Positions 1 to 7,139 of a stretch of DNA of 64,000 nucleotides are shown in pieces (position 1 is the stretch's first letter; the number at the start of each line of letters is the position of its first letter). The DNA is taken from NCBI RefSeq assembly GCF_003627965.1, contig NZ_RBWE01000001.1, positions 265,525-329,524 of the forward strand, read 5' to 3'. A program made the translations under genes and the position numbers. This DNA comes from Desulfofundulus salinus (GTDB taxonomy: Bacteria; Bacillota; Desulfotomaculia; Desulfotomaculales; Desulfovirgulaceae). The notes below the pieces were generated by a model, which did not search any database, had not been told where the DNA came from, and worked only from the letters and a program-made list of their open reading frames with translations.

Positions 1-360
1 ATGCGTTCGAAGTTCTGCCTGGCCTTCCTGCCGGACGGTACGCCCCCCGCAAAACTGCGGGTGCTGGATTATGAAAAGTTTCCGGAAGCGAAAGAACTGA
101 AGAGTTTAAACAGAACTCAACCCTTGGGAAAGAATCGGTTACAGGATGAGCCGATGAAAGGAACCGTGATGGGAGAACGGCAGACAGAATTTTCCCGGGC
201 GTGGGGATCCCGGTTGAAGCAAGCTGCAGGGCCCGGTATTTCCCTAACTGAACAACAAAAACTGGGTGCCGAAGCACAGACCGCAGGCGAAATGGCAGCG
301 GAGCAAAAAGAAACCCCGGACGATGCTGCCGGTACCAGACGTGCAGCATTGCCGTGGTAA
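1..360 (+). CDS. hypothetical protein, possibly truncated by window edge
   Basis: An open frame of 119 codons begins exactly at the first base, so the true start may lie outside the window. The product is polar, rich in Lys, Glu, Ala and Gln, with no recognisable domain, signal peptide or membrane segment. It ends just before a strong intrinsic terminator, which fits it being the last gene of a transcription unit in the mobile element. I do not recognise the family and propose no function; it could also be a chance open frame. Confidence 0.35.
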   Translation: MRSKFCLAFLPDGTPPAKLRVLDYEKFPEAKELKSLNRTQPLGKNRLQDEPMKGTVMGERQTEFSRAWGSRLKQAAGPGISLTEQQKLGAEAQTAGEMAAEQKETPDDAAGTRRAALPW

Positions 361-367
361 AAAAGAG

Positions 368-397
368 AACCCGCGTGAGGTACACGCGGGTTTTTTT
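368..397 (+). terminator. intrinsic terminator
   Basis: A 9-bp perfect stem (ACCCGCGTG pairing with CACGCGGGT) with a 5-nt loop is followed directly by seven T residues. It separates the first open frame from the replication gene, and argues against the upstream start at 354 for that gene. Confidence 0.85.
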
Positions 398-479
398 ATG
401 GACTTCCGGGAGGGAGGTTCAAAACAAAATGCCATTCGCTCCTGCAAGCGGATGGCAAAGAAAGGAGATCTCTGAGGTT

Positions 480-1583
480 ATGGTAGTGGAAAAACCGGCC
501 GCTGTCAAGCAGGAAATCGTCACGGAGCCTAATGTGACTTTGCAGGACGGTAGAAGGAAGAACTGGTTCTGGGATTACAACGATGTTTTCGAATCGGACC
601 TTTCAGCCAACGCCATGCTGGTGAGATTGTACCTTGCCAGGTGTGCCAACGGAGACCGTCATGCGTGGCCATCGCTGAATACTATAGCCAGGAATTGCAA
701 GATCAGCAAGCCGACGGTAATAAAAGCTCTCAAGGAACTTGAGGAAAAAGGATGGTTGGAAAAGATCATTCGGAAACGGCCCAATCAAGAGTACGAAACA
801 ACCGTATACGTTCTCAAGGATCCACCGGCCGCGTATGCCTCCGGTTCGGAGGAGGGGGGTGGTAAAGCAGATTTACCACCGGTAAAAAATAAAACCGGTG
901 AAGGTGGGGGGGTGGTAAACGACGTTTACCACCTGGTAAATCAGATTGACAACCTGGTAAAGCAGGTTGACTCTAACAATACCCAGATAACAATACCCAA
1001 TGAACAAGAAAAAGATCTGTCGTTTGTATCCTCACTTCGTTCAGATACAAACGACAGCGCATCGGCCTTTCAGGCCTCCGGCGCTGCCGGCGGCAGTGCC
1101 ACACCTGAAAACAGAGCAGACCAACGCGATAGCCACCCACGGGCGGGTGCAGCAGATGCAGCAGGAAAGAGAAAGAGGGACGAAGATCAGGGGAACGAAA
1201 GAACCGGTGTGGATGGAGTGCCGTCGAGCAAAGAGCTGATTGCTGAACTGGTCAAAGAATACCGTGCCGTGGAGGGCGTGGAGGGAAAAAAGGGGGACTA
1301 TGCCTTCATAGGGGCGCTTTACAACCGCTACGGTTATGACCGTGTACTGGAAGCAATCAACGAGCTCTCCCTCGCAACTGCCGTTCAGGAGATCGAGAAG
1401 CCCCTTTTGTACCTGAAGGCTGTTGTACAGGCCATTGCCCGACGGGGAGATCGGGAACGGGACGGGGGGAGATCTGACCGCGGGTCCGGCCGGAAAAAGG
1501 TGGAGCCGGGGATGAGCGACTGGTCCACCTGCGGGGATAAGGAGAAAAAGCGGGAACTGCTCAGGTCGCTTTATTTGAGCTAG
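480..1583 (+). CDS. helix-turn-helix replication initiator-like protein
   Basis: A 367-residue protein of the kind used by phages and integrative elements to start replication. The N-terminal ~100 residues form a winged helix-turn-helix of the HTH_36 type (typical stretch NCKISKPTVIKALKELEEKG). A low-complexity middle region follows, then a charged helical C-terminal domain (about residues 245-320, containing YNRYGYDRVLEAINEL) that resembles DnaD-like or primosome-loading tails. The ATG at 480 is chosen because AAAGGAG lies 12 bases upstream; the longer frame from 354 would run through the terminator. The middle of the gene carries iteron-like repeats, as in lambda O-type initiators whose origin lies inside the gene. 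The domain assignment is by recognition of sequence style and not by a search. Confidence 0.7.
   Translation: MVVEKPAAVKQEIVTEPNVTLQDGRRKNWFWDYNDVFESDLSANAMLVRLYLARCANGDRHAWPSLNTIARNCKISKPTVIKALKELEEKGWLEKIIRKRPNQEYETTVYVLKDPPAAYASGSEEGGGKADLPPVKNKTGEGGGVVNDVYHLVNQIDNLVKQVDSNNTQITIPNEQEKDLSFVSSLRSDTNDSASAFQASGAAGGSATPENRADQRDSHPRAGAADAAGKRKRDEDQGNERTGVDGVPSSKELIAELVKEYRAVEGVEGKKGDYAFIGALYNRYGYDRVLEAINELSLATAVQEIEKPLLYLKAVVQAIARRGDRERDGGRSDRGSGRKKVEPGMSDWSTCGDKEKKRELLRSLYLS
861..975 (+). repeat. iteron-like repeats inside the initiator gene (candidate origin)
   Basis: Four imperfect 20-bp units beginning GGTAAA lie at 861-880, 914-933, 935-954 and 956-975. The last three have an exact 21-bp period. 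The first two end in TTTACCACC and are themselves partly palindromic. The first unit is out of reading-frame phase with the others (offset 53 bp), which argues for selection on DNA and not only on protein. An 11-bp direct repeat AACAATACCCA at 975-985 and 989-999 adjoins in AT-richer DNA. This layout matches an initiator-binding origin. Confidence 0.6.
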
Positions 1584-1649
1584 GACCGTTGATTCCAAAA
1601 TTTTTAAGAGACAAATTTTCCTTACAGGCATTGCATTTGTTTCCATGCG

Positions 1650-1862
1650 GTGATACAATTACCGCAATATCATTGGAACCTGGGCGACGATGCGAGTATG
1701 GACCGGGCGTGGAAGATCAGCCGTTATTTTGACCTGCCCACCCTGTACGACGCGGCTTTCATGGCCGTTGCTGAAGTGGTGGCGGAGAGGACAAGGGAAG
1801 AATGTGAGTACTGGACTGCGGATGAAAAGCTCGTAAGTGCGGTTGCCCCCGAGGAAAACTAG
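1650..1862 (+). pseudogene. C-terminal remnant of a PIN-domain (VapC-type) toxin
   Basis: The 70-residue frame contains the C-terminal signature of VapC ribonuclease toxins: DLPTLYDAAFMAVAE, then CEYWTADEKLVSAV. The first of these carries a conserved Asp of the PIN metal site. Full VapC proteins are about 130-150 residues; the N-terminal half with the first catalytic Asp is missing, and no antitoxin gene lies upstream. It is therefore most likely a dead fragment of a type II toxin-antitoxin module, though the short frame is still open. Confidence 0.6.
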
Positions 1863-2161
1863 AAAGAATTATACCAAAATAGCTCTAAAGAGTTTGAGAT
1901 GTAAAGGAAAAACCGATCTGTTGAATAGATATCCCACGAAAACCATTGTTTTTGGAGAACAAAGAAAGTGGACAGAAAAAAGATCTCTAAAATAAAATTT
2001 AGCTAATATTATTTTTCTAAAATTATTGGGGACAAACGGGCTGATATTCTTCAATTTTAATTGATTTTAGGCTACAAAGATATTTGACAAAATCCTGCAT
2101 ATCCATCTTTTCTCACATTTGCAACTCTCGAACTTTTTGGTTTTAAGAGGGGAGTAGTAGG
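1863..2161. other. AT-rich intergenic stretch
   Basis: About 300 bases of clearly lower GC than the flanks. No hairpin terminator or RNA gene was recognised. It presumably holds the promoter of the following ATPase gene, but I could not fix convincing -35/-10 boxes. The shift in base composition suggests a junction between acquired segments. Confidence 0.4.
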
Positions 2162-3100
2162 GTGGGAAAGAATGAATTAATCATTCCCCTTCCAACTGTA
2201 TTAAGCGTGGATAGTTTATGCGAAATAGATTTTGCATCTTTTTGGAATGCTAGGTATAATCCGGTGGGCAAGATCGTTTTCGACTTTTCCCCGATCGATT
2301 TTGTACGACCAGCAGGACTCGTTTCCATCGTATCTTTAATGAAGCTTTCAAAGTATTTAAAAGTTGCAGATCAGTATTATCTCAGGGAACCAAAAGATGA
2401 TAATGTAAAACAATACCTAAAACGAATGGGGTTTTATGAACAATTCAGGATCATAAAAGAGACAGTAAGTCCAAAAGTAGAATCCTCATCTCTTTGTGAG
2501 TTGAGGGAAGTAAAAGACGAATTGGAAGCATATAAATTAACAAGTCAACTTACCAGAATCGTTAAAGAACAAGTACAACTTGAAGAAAAAATGATGCGAG
2601 CCATTTCTCATGCTCTCGGTGAAATAATAGATAACATATTTCATCATAGTAATTCGCCAATAAATGGTTTTGTCTGCGCACAAACATACAAAGGTGCAGG
2701 GGAAATCGAAATTGCTGTAGCAGATTGTGGCATTGGTATTAAAGAATCGTTAAAAGGAAATCCTATTTACAGGAAGATTAGGGACGACGAAGAAGCCATT
2801 ACTACTGCGGTGGGGAAAAGAGTAACAGGCAAGCCGCACACCAATACCGGGCAAGGTCTCTTTATATGTCGAAGATTCATAAAAGAAAATTTTGGTCGAA
2901 TGGACATTATTTCCGGAAGTGCACAATATACCTTAAGAAACACCGATGCTCATGTGAAATGCTACCCCTTTTGGCAAGGAACAGTAGTTTCTTTGGTATT
3001 CAATTTAAAACATCCCATTGATCCTAAGAGAATTTTGGATAGCGAATTTCCGATGGATGCCGAACTTGATGATTTGTTTGGGGAGACGGATGAAAAATGA
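2162..3100 (+). CDS. HATPase-family ATP-binding protein with N-terminal STAS-like region
   Basis: A 312-residue protein. Residues ~1-95 look like a STAS-type fold (VFDFSPIDFVRPAGLVSIVS, then KRMGFYEQF). Residues ~140-275 form a GHKL ATPase: N box with ALGEIIDNIFHHS, G1 box VADCGIGI, and G2 box TNTGQGLFICRR. The GHKL fold is that of anti-sigma kinases such as SpoIIAB and of histidine kinases, but no phosphoacceptor His box is present. The GTG start at 2162 follows a GAGGGGAG Shine-Dalgarno region. The gene overlaps the next by four bases, so the two are translationally coupled. The likely role is a partner-switching signalling ATPase on the mobile element; the target is unknown. Confidence 0.7.
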   Translation: MGKNELIIPLPTVLSVDSLCEIDFASFWNARYNPVGKIVFDFSPIDFVRPAGLVSIVSLMKLSKYLKVADQYYLREPKDDNVKQYLKRMGFYEQFRIIKETVSPKVESSSLCELREVKDELEAYKLTSQLTRIVKEQVQLEEKMMRAISHALGEIIDNIFHHSNSPINGFVCAQTYKGAGEIEIAVADCGIGIKESLKGNPIYRKIRDDEEAITTAVGKRVTGKPHTNTGQGLFICRRFIKENFGRMDIISGSAQYTLRNTDAHVKCYPFWQGTVVSLVFNLKHPIDPKRILDSEFPMDAELDDLFGETDEK

Positions 3101-3396
3101 TCATGCTAGGAAGTATTAGCACTCACCTGACAACCCGAGCATTAGGAAAGAGAGTTAGGGAGTTGATTTTGAAGAGGCTAGAAAGCTCAACTCAAGTATT
3201 ATTAGATTTTACCGGAGTAGAAATGGCATCACACTCTTTTTGTGATGAGGCGTTTGGTAAGCTACTCCAAGAACTAGGATTTGTAAAATTCAAGCGCAGA
3301 GTAAAATTCTCTGGTTGTTCTGCTGAAGTCGAATCTGTTATCAAGTTTGCCTTGAGAAATAGGCTTGTGGAAGAAAAGGTGTACGTTACATGCTAA
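3097..3396 (+). CDS. STAS-like DUF4325 protein
   Basis: A 99-residue protein of the DUF4325 family (STAS-like). It shows the strand-helix pattern VLLDFTGVEMASHSFCDEAFGKLL, in which SHSFCDEAFG is typical of the family and occupies the place of the phosphorylated loop in anti-anti-sigma factors. It starts inside the stop codon of the upstream ATPase, giving tight coupling. By analogy with SpoIIAA/SpoIIAB this small protein would be the partner and possibly the phosphorylation target of the ATPase; that is inference. AT-rich DNA with no clear terminator follows. Confidence 0.7.
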   Translation: MIMLGSISTHLTTRALGKRVRELILKRLESSTQVLLDFTGVEMASHSFCDEAFGKLLQELGFVKFKRRVKFSGCSAEVESVIKFALRNRLVEEKVYVTC

Positions 3397-3488
3397 TTTA
3401 GTAAAGTTTTCATTATAACACATTTTTTTAGTTAGTCAAAAGTGATAAAATAAATGAAAATTTACAGGAAATTTATACTGATTTACAT

Positions 3489-4200
3489 TTACCAACCGAT
3501 AGCACTGTTAATGAATTGGTAAATAACTGAGAAGAACTTAAAGGGACTGGGCATATATCCGTCAACGGATTTAGCGTGGGGTACCCAATGGTACCTGTTC
3601 CACCGCAGTGCAACTGGCGCAGGGGTTTCGGCCTCCACCCCGTGCCTCTTCGCGGGTCCCTCAAGCAGTATGTTCAAAGCCGCGTTGGCATCGGCGTGCC
3701 AGATACAACCGCACTCTCGGCAGAAAGCCTTGTGCCTGGTTATCCGATCCACCGGGGAGTCGCAAGCTGCGCAAACGGCAGAAGTCCCGGTGGGATCGAC
3801 TGCGACCACTGATACCGTACCGGGCACAGGTGGCTTCAATGGTCCTCCTCAACATGCGGAAGGCCCAGAAGTTATGCACAAGGAGGTTCTTCGGTCCGAA
3901 GTCTATATCTTTTCGGATGCCGGTCAGGTCTTCGAGGAAAACCGTGGTCACCCCGTGCTGCTTGTCCTAGAATGCGGGCAATTTCCGCGGCCAGGGCAAT
4001 GAAAGCGTGTTTGAGCCTCTTCGCTCAGATGCGGTAGAGCAGGTGCAGGATGCGGGAAGTTTTCCGCTCGGCCTTGTTGAGTCTGGACTGCTCTGCCGAA
4101 ATCCGCCCTGTCCAGTAGAGGAAATCTTTCCAGGGCTCGCGGCTCGAGAAGAGCAGTTGGTGACCCAAACTTGATCCTTTTCGAAATTTGGATATTACAT
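3489..4200 (-). pseudogene. tnpB: broken IS200/IS605-family TnpB
   Basis: Read on the minus strand, three different frames carry consecutive pieces of TnpB: RISAEQSRLNKAERKTSRIL (mid region), VFLEDLTGIRKD followed by WAFRMLRRTIEATCARYGI (RuvC-II region), and the C-terminal zinc finger AVCAACDSPVDR...CRECGCIWHADANAALNIL. At least two frameshifts and an in-frame stop separate them, and the N-terminal part (about the first 150 of roughly 400 residues) is gone. No tnpA is seen. TnpB is an RNA-guided nuclease whose guide RNA comes from the 3' end of its gene; this copy cannot be functional. Confidence 0.8.
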
Positions 4201-4388
4201 AGTAAGGGGGGGATGCGCATTGGCCCAGTTTTTGTGCATCCTCCGCGGCCAGGTTCCGTGAGAGCCGGAACAGAAACCCACAACCTCAATGCGTAAAACA
4301 CCAGAAGATTTAAGCCAGCGCCTGGCCACCCGACCGGAGGTTTAACAATAGTCGGGAAGGGGTTCCTGGTGTGCCCCTACAGAGGTTG

Positions 4389-4416
4389 AAAGCCCCCCAA
4401 CAAATGGGGAGCTTTT
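4389..4416 (-). terminator. probable terminator of the exonuclease operon
   Basis: A GC-rich hairpin (AGCCCCC facing GGGGAGCT, one bulge) lies about 40 bases past the stop of the minus-strand exonuclease gene. Only a short T-rich tail follows in that direction, so termination may be partial. The rest of 4201-4455 holds no gene that I can recognise. Confidence 0.5.
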
Positions 4417-4455
4417 ACTTTTTCTCTATAAGAGCACGCTATGTAAATACGCAAT

Positions 4456-5166
4456 TTACTTTACCCAAGACAAAGCCAATACCAACAATGCCCCCATTAA
4501 TATTGGTAACAGACACCCACCGGCCTTAGAGGCCTTTTGGAGGGATGCTTCTTCTCTCGGTTCCTCTCTTGGTCCGGTAGAAGCTGCAACCTCTTTTCGT
4601 GCGACCTCCCTTTGATAGGAAGGACTTTGTAACAACTCCCAAAAATATGTTTTCCCGTTGCTGTTGCACATGGACAATAGTGTTAGGGTGGCTCTGGTGT
4701 CATGGCCAGCTCTATGCTTGGTTTCAGGCTCGATGCCATGATCTTTCAACAGGTTCTGTAACCCTTTAGATAAAAAGCCCTTTTCTTTCCAGTTGATCCC
4801 GTTCATTGAGCAAAGCCAGGGTTTTTCGGCGGCAGATGGGAACATCCGCACCACAAAACCCCAGTCGAAACGGGCATTATGTGCCACAAAAAACTCGGCC
4901 CTGGCAATCATAGATTCTATCTTGGAATGGTCCAATGTCTTTCCGCGAACCGTCCTCTTATAAATCCCATGAATCCGGCTTGTCTCCTTCCTGATTGGAA
5001 CAGACGGTTCGCGTAATCCGCAATACTCATCAACGATTTCCAGGATTTCTCCCGTTTTTCGGTTGAACGTAAAGAGGATTAAGCTGAGTTCCACGATTTC
5101 GTCCGCTTTTGAATCCAGCCCGGTGGTTTCTACATCCAAAATACCGGCAATTCCAACAGATTCCAT
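4456..5166 (-). CDS. DnaQ-like 3'-5' exonuclease with C-terminal membrane anchor
   Basis: A 236-residue DEDDh exonuclease of the DnaQ/epsilon family. Exo I is DVETTGLD (residues ~11-18), Exo II lies around HNARFDWGF (~96), and Exo III is HRAGHDTRATLTL (~152) with the catalytic His of the DEDDh type. After a polar Glu/Lys-rich linker the protein ends in one hydrophobic segment (GCLLPILMGALLVLALSWV), so it is probably tethered to the membrane, which is unusual for this family. It is the last gene of a leftward unit with the ImmA-like protease and the repressor. Possible roles are nucleic-acid degradation in element maintenance or competition; no function beyond exonuclease can be fixed. Confidence 0.75.
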   Translation of the reverse strand: MESVGIAGILDVETTGLDSKADEIVELSLILFTFNRKTGEILEIVDEYCGLREPSVPIRKETSRIHGIYKRTVRGKTLDHSKIESMIARAEFFVAHNARFDWGFVVRMFPSAAEKPWLCSMNGINWKEKGFLSKGLQNLLKDHGIEPETKHRAGHDTRATLTLLSMCNSNGKTYFWELLQSPSYQREVARKEVAASTGPREEPREEASLQKASKAGGCLLPILMGALLVLALSWVK

Positions 5167-5202
5167 CTAGACACCTCTTCGGTTTTTGTCCTCCATTTAC
5201 AA

Positions 5203-5571
5203 TTACTTACTCGCAGCAACCTGGTAAGCAGCCGCTACTTCCCTGAAAAACATATCTGCACGTATTTCTATTTCGTGACGCTGCATGTCCAATCCCAGTA
5301 TGTAGCCGGAACGGGGCATGTCCTCGATGATGTGGCATAGCTCGTGAAAAAAGACCTCCTGCCTGGTTTCATAGCTGAGGTGCTGGTTGACTATTATGTA
5401 AAACCGGTCCTTTCTGGAACGGTAGACGAAGGCGGCAACGTCCGGTTCCAGGTCTGCCAGGCTGGGGAAAATATCGAATGACCGCATGACCTCATCCGGA
5501 CTGATGGTGCCCTCCAGCAGGGCCCTGATAACGGCATACCTGGACTTTTGTCTCAAGTCGTCTGCACGCAT
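5203..5571 (-). CDS. ImmA/IrrE-family metallopeptidase
   Basis: A 122-residue zinc protease of the ImmA/IrrE (DUF955) family. The HELCH motif with the catalytic Glu lies at about residues 77-81, and the third ligand region HEIEIRADMFFREVAAAY follows. In ICEBs1-type elements such proteases cleave the element's repressor during the SOS response or cell-cell signalling and so derepress excision genes. Here it lies just downstream of the repressor gene, separated by a strong hairpin, as expected for that pairing. Length is normal for the short, phage-associated form. Its pairing with the neighbouring repressor is inferred from position. Confidence 0.8.
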   Translation of the reverse strand: MRADDLRQKSRYAVIRALLEGTISPDEVMRSFDIFPSLADLEPDVAAFVYRSRKDRFYIIVNQHLSYETRQEVFFHELCHIIEDMPRSGYILGLDMQRHEIEIRADMFFREVAAAYQVAASK

Positions 5572-5607
5572 AGTCCCAATTAGTCACATCCAGTCGAATA
5601 GTGTCGA

Positions 5608-5646
5608 TAAACCAACTGCTGCCCGTGCAGGCAGCAGTTGTGGTTT
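5608..5646. terminator. hairpin between repressor and protease genes
   Basis: A perfect 10-bp stem (CAACTGCTGC with GCAGCAGTTG, 8-nt loop) with short A- and T-rich flanks on both sides. On the minus strand it could reduce read-through from the repressor into the protease gene and so set their ratio. Confidence 0.55.
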
Positions 5647-5680
5647 TATACGCAAATTTTTCACGAGGGCGGCCGGTCCT

Positions 5681-6118
5681 TTAATCTTCCATGGCTTCGG
5701 CGTCCTCGATGGCCTTGATTACCTTGATTATCTTTTTGATGGATTTTGGTGTGAGGGGCTTAACCTGCTTGAAAAGGAGCTGCAGATCCTCGCGCTTGAC
5801 GAGTTCCTGCCAGAATTCCAGAAGTTCCGGATCGTCTGAGATGGCAGCCTCTATTGTCCTGGCCGCCGATTCGTTGGGATCTTGTTCTTTTTCGGGTAGA
5901 TAACCAGCAGCAGCCATGAGGTCTTCGTAGGTAACATTATTATAGGCATGATCAGCTAACTTTTTTATTGTCTGTGGGGTAGGTGGAGAATCAAGTAGAG
6001 CTCGGGAAAGCCTTGAAATATGGGCAGCAGTGACTCCAGAATGTAAGGCATACTGGTTAATTGATCTGTCTCCCCTTGCTTTATTTAGTAATCGAGCAAA
6101 TTCTTTTTTGTCAAACAT
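5681..6118 (-). CDS. XRE/CI-type repressor
   Basis: A 145-residue transcription regulator with an N-terminal Cro/C1 helix-turn-helix (about residues 5-70; SINQYALHSGVTAAHISRLS carries the HTH) and a C-terminal helical region rich in Lys and Glu (KPLTPKSIKKIIKVIKAIEDAE) suited to oligomerisation or protease recognition. It faces a small Cro-like gene across a 167-bp divergent control region that contains repeated ATGTAAC/GTTACAT-like sites. A Shine-Dalgarno AAAGGTGGGG precedes the ATG. The arrangement is that of a lysogeny or ICE-maintenance switch; the target promoter is inferred. Confidence 0.8.
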   Translation of the reverse strand: MFDKKEFARLLNKARGDRSINQYALHSGVTAAHISRLSRALLDSPPTPQTIKKLADHAYNNVTYEDLMAAAGYLPEKEQDPNESAARTIEAAISDDPELLEFWQELVKREDLQLLFKQVKPLTPKSIKKIIKVIKAIEDAEAMED

Positions 6119-6145
6119 AAGATATCCCCACCTTTGTCTTCAATA

Positions 6146-6274
6146 ATTATACACAAAGATATTGACTATAAACAATGTAATTGAAAAACTCGCTAGAAAT
6201 TTTTTAAAAAGTATTGACGGCATGTAACAACAGTAGTATAGTATTACATATAAACAATATTGACTTTATGTAAC
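6146..6274. promoter_or_regulatory. divergent promoters and operators of the element switch
   Basis: Rightward: TTGACG (6214-6219), exactly 17 bp, then TATAGT (6237-6242), a near-consensus sigma-A promoter for the Cro-like gene. Leftward: TATAAT at 6151-6146 with a weak -35 (TTGTTT). Candidate operators are ATGTAAC at 6222-6228 (in the rightward spacer), ATTACAT at 6243-6249 and ATGTAAC at 6268-6274, plus a repeated TATAAACAAT at 6167-6176 and 6249-6258. The sites overlap both promoters, as expected for a bistable switch. Confidence 0.65.
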
Positions 6275-6285
6275 GTTCAGGGGGT

Positions 6286-6570
6286 GTGAAAGTCTTGTAT
6301 CTGAATAAAGAAAAAATCAAAGAACTAATGCAAGTAAAAGCCGGTGGGAACTATCACGAATTTGCAAGGCAGTTAAGAATTGATGTAGCTCAACTTCATA
6401 GAGTTTTAAATACACAGGCAAAAGCTGGACCAAAACTCTTAGGCTGCTTTATGCGGTATTGTCAAGATAATGGGTTGGATTTCAAACAATATATTTTTTT
6501 AGAAGAACCATTACATGTATGTAACAGTAGTCAAACGACCGTTTTGGATACCGGTACCGAAGGGAAATAA
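6286..6570 (+). CDS. small Cro-like helix-turn-helix protein
   Basis: A 94-residue protein with an XRE-like N-terminal domain (NYHEFARQLRIDVAQLHRVLN looks like the two HTH helices). The GTG start at 6286 follows a GGGGGTG run. It is the first gene of the rightward unit, directly downstream of a near-consensus promoter and opposite the repressor, which suits a Cro or excision-activator role. Near its 3' end the coding sequence contains another ATGTAACAGTAG match to the operator region, possibly an extra binding site. Function is inferred mainly from position. Confidence 0.6.
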   Translation: MKVLYLNKEKIKELMQVKAGGNYHEFARQLRIDVAQLHRVLNTQAKAGPKLLGCFMRYCQDNGLDFKQYIFLEEPLHVCNSSQTTVLDTGTEGK

Positions 6571-6605
6571 CACCTACCGACCCGTCAGCAAAGAGGAAGT
6601 GGTAC

Positions 6606-6800
6606 ATGAATAACAAGTTCTGTCTTCTACTACGGATCGAGCGCCTGCGCCGGCGGCTAAACGAAACAGGTTGGAAAGAACAGGACAGGTTGCTGACCTT
6701 GAGCCGGCGTCTTGATACGTTGATTGTTCAGTACCAGCGGCTGCTGCTGAAAATTCAAAAACCACCGCCCGGAGAAAGGAGGTGGCATGAACGTTCATAG
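6606..6800 (+). CDS. Spo0E-like aspartyl-phosphatase family protein
   Basis: A 64-residue helical hairpin protein matching the Spo0E family: an IERLRRRLNE first helix, then a second helix with LSRRLDTLIVQYQRL, which carries the SxxLD-like signature that contacts the phospho-aspartate of Spo0A. Spo0E proteins dephosphorylate Spo0A~P and delay sporulation. The expected Gln/Ser of the SQELD motif is replaced (SRRLD), so activity is not certain. It lies in the rightward unit of the mobile element behind the Cro-like gene, so the element may influence its host's decision to sporulate. Shine-Dalgarno GAGGAAGTGG precedes the ATG. Confidence 0.65.
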   Translation: MNNKFCLLLRIERLRRRLNETGWKEQDRLLTLSRRLDTLIVQYQRLLLKIQKPPPGERRWHERS

Positions 6801-6814
6801 CAGGATTAATTCTG

Positions 6815-7003
6815 GTGGCAGTATGCGGCAGCCTGGCCGACAGCCGGGGTCCGGTAGAATGGGTAGCCCTGGCCGGAACCCTGGCTGGAATGGGAATCAT
6901 CAGCCTGCCCGACGCCATGCAGGTAAAAAGAAAAAGGGCTTTCGCCCACAAACCTCAAGCACAAACTATCACAGTAAAGAGAAAAAGTCAACTGGTTGGT
7001 TAA
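6815..7003 (+). CDS. small putative membrane protein
   Basis: About 62 residues from the GTG at 6815, with an AGGA sequence 9 bases upstream. The open frame reaches further up (ILVAVCG precedes the chosen start), giving one clear hydrophobic segment and a second Gly/Ala-rich one (VALAGTLAGMGIISLP), then a basic tail. This is the pattern of a small two-segment membrane protein, loosely holin-like. The overlapping frame from ATG 6787 gives a low-complexity Arg/Pro/Gly protein and is rejected. I do not recognise the family. Confidence 0.4.
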   Translation: MAVCGSLADSRGPVEWVALAGTLAGMGIISLPDAMQVKRKRAFAHKPQAQTITVKRKSQLVG

Positions 7004-7139
7004 CTCTCTTCAGAAAGGAAAGGGGCCGGGATTTTGGCCCGGCCCGCGTACATAACAATTTTCGCTGCCCCCGTACGGAACACCTGAAGCAAAACGTCAA
7101 ACAAATCGCGGTCCGGCCCTTAAAAGGCGGGACGGAAGG

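Noticed and set aside
861-975. CRISPR array
   Set aside because: Repeats with a 21-bp period leave no spacers; they fit iterons.
3570-4002. Plus-strand frames across the TnpB relic
   Set aside because: Several short overlapping frames antisense to recognisable TnpB motifs; all are shadows.
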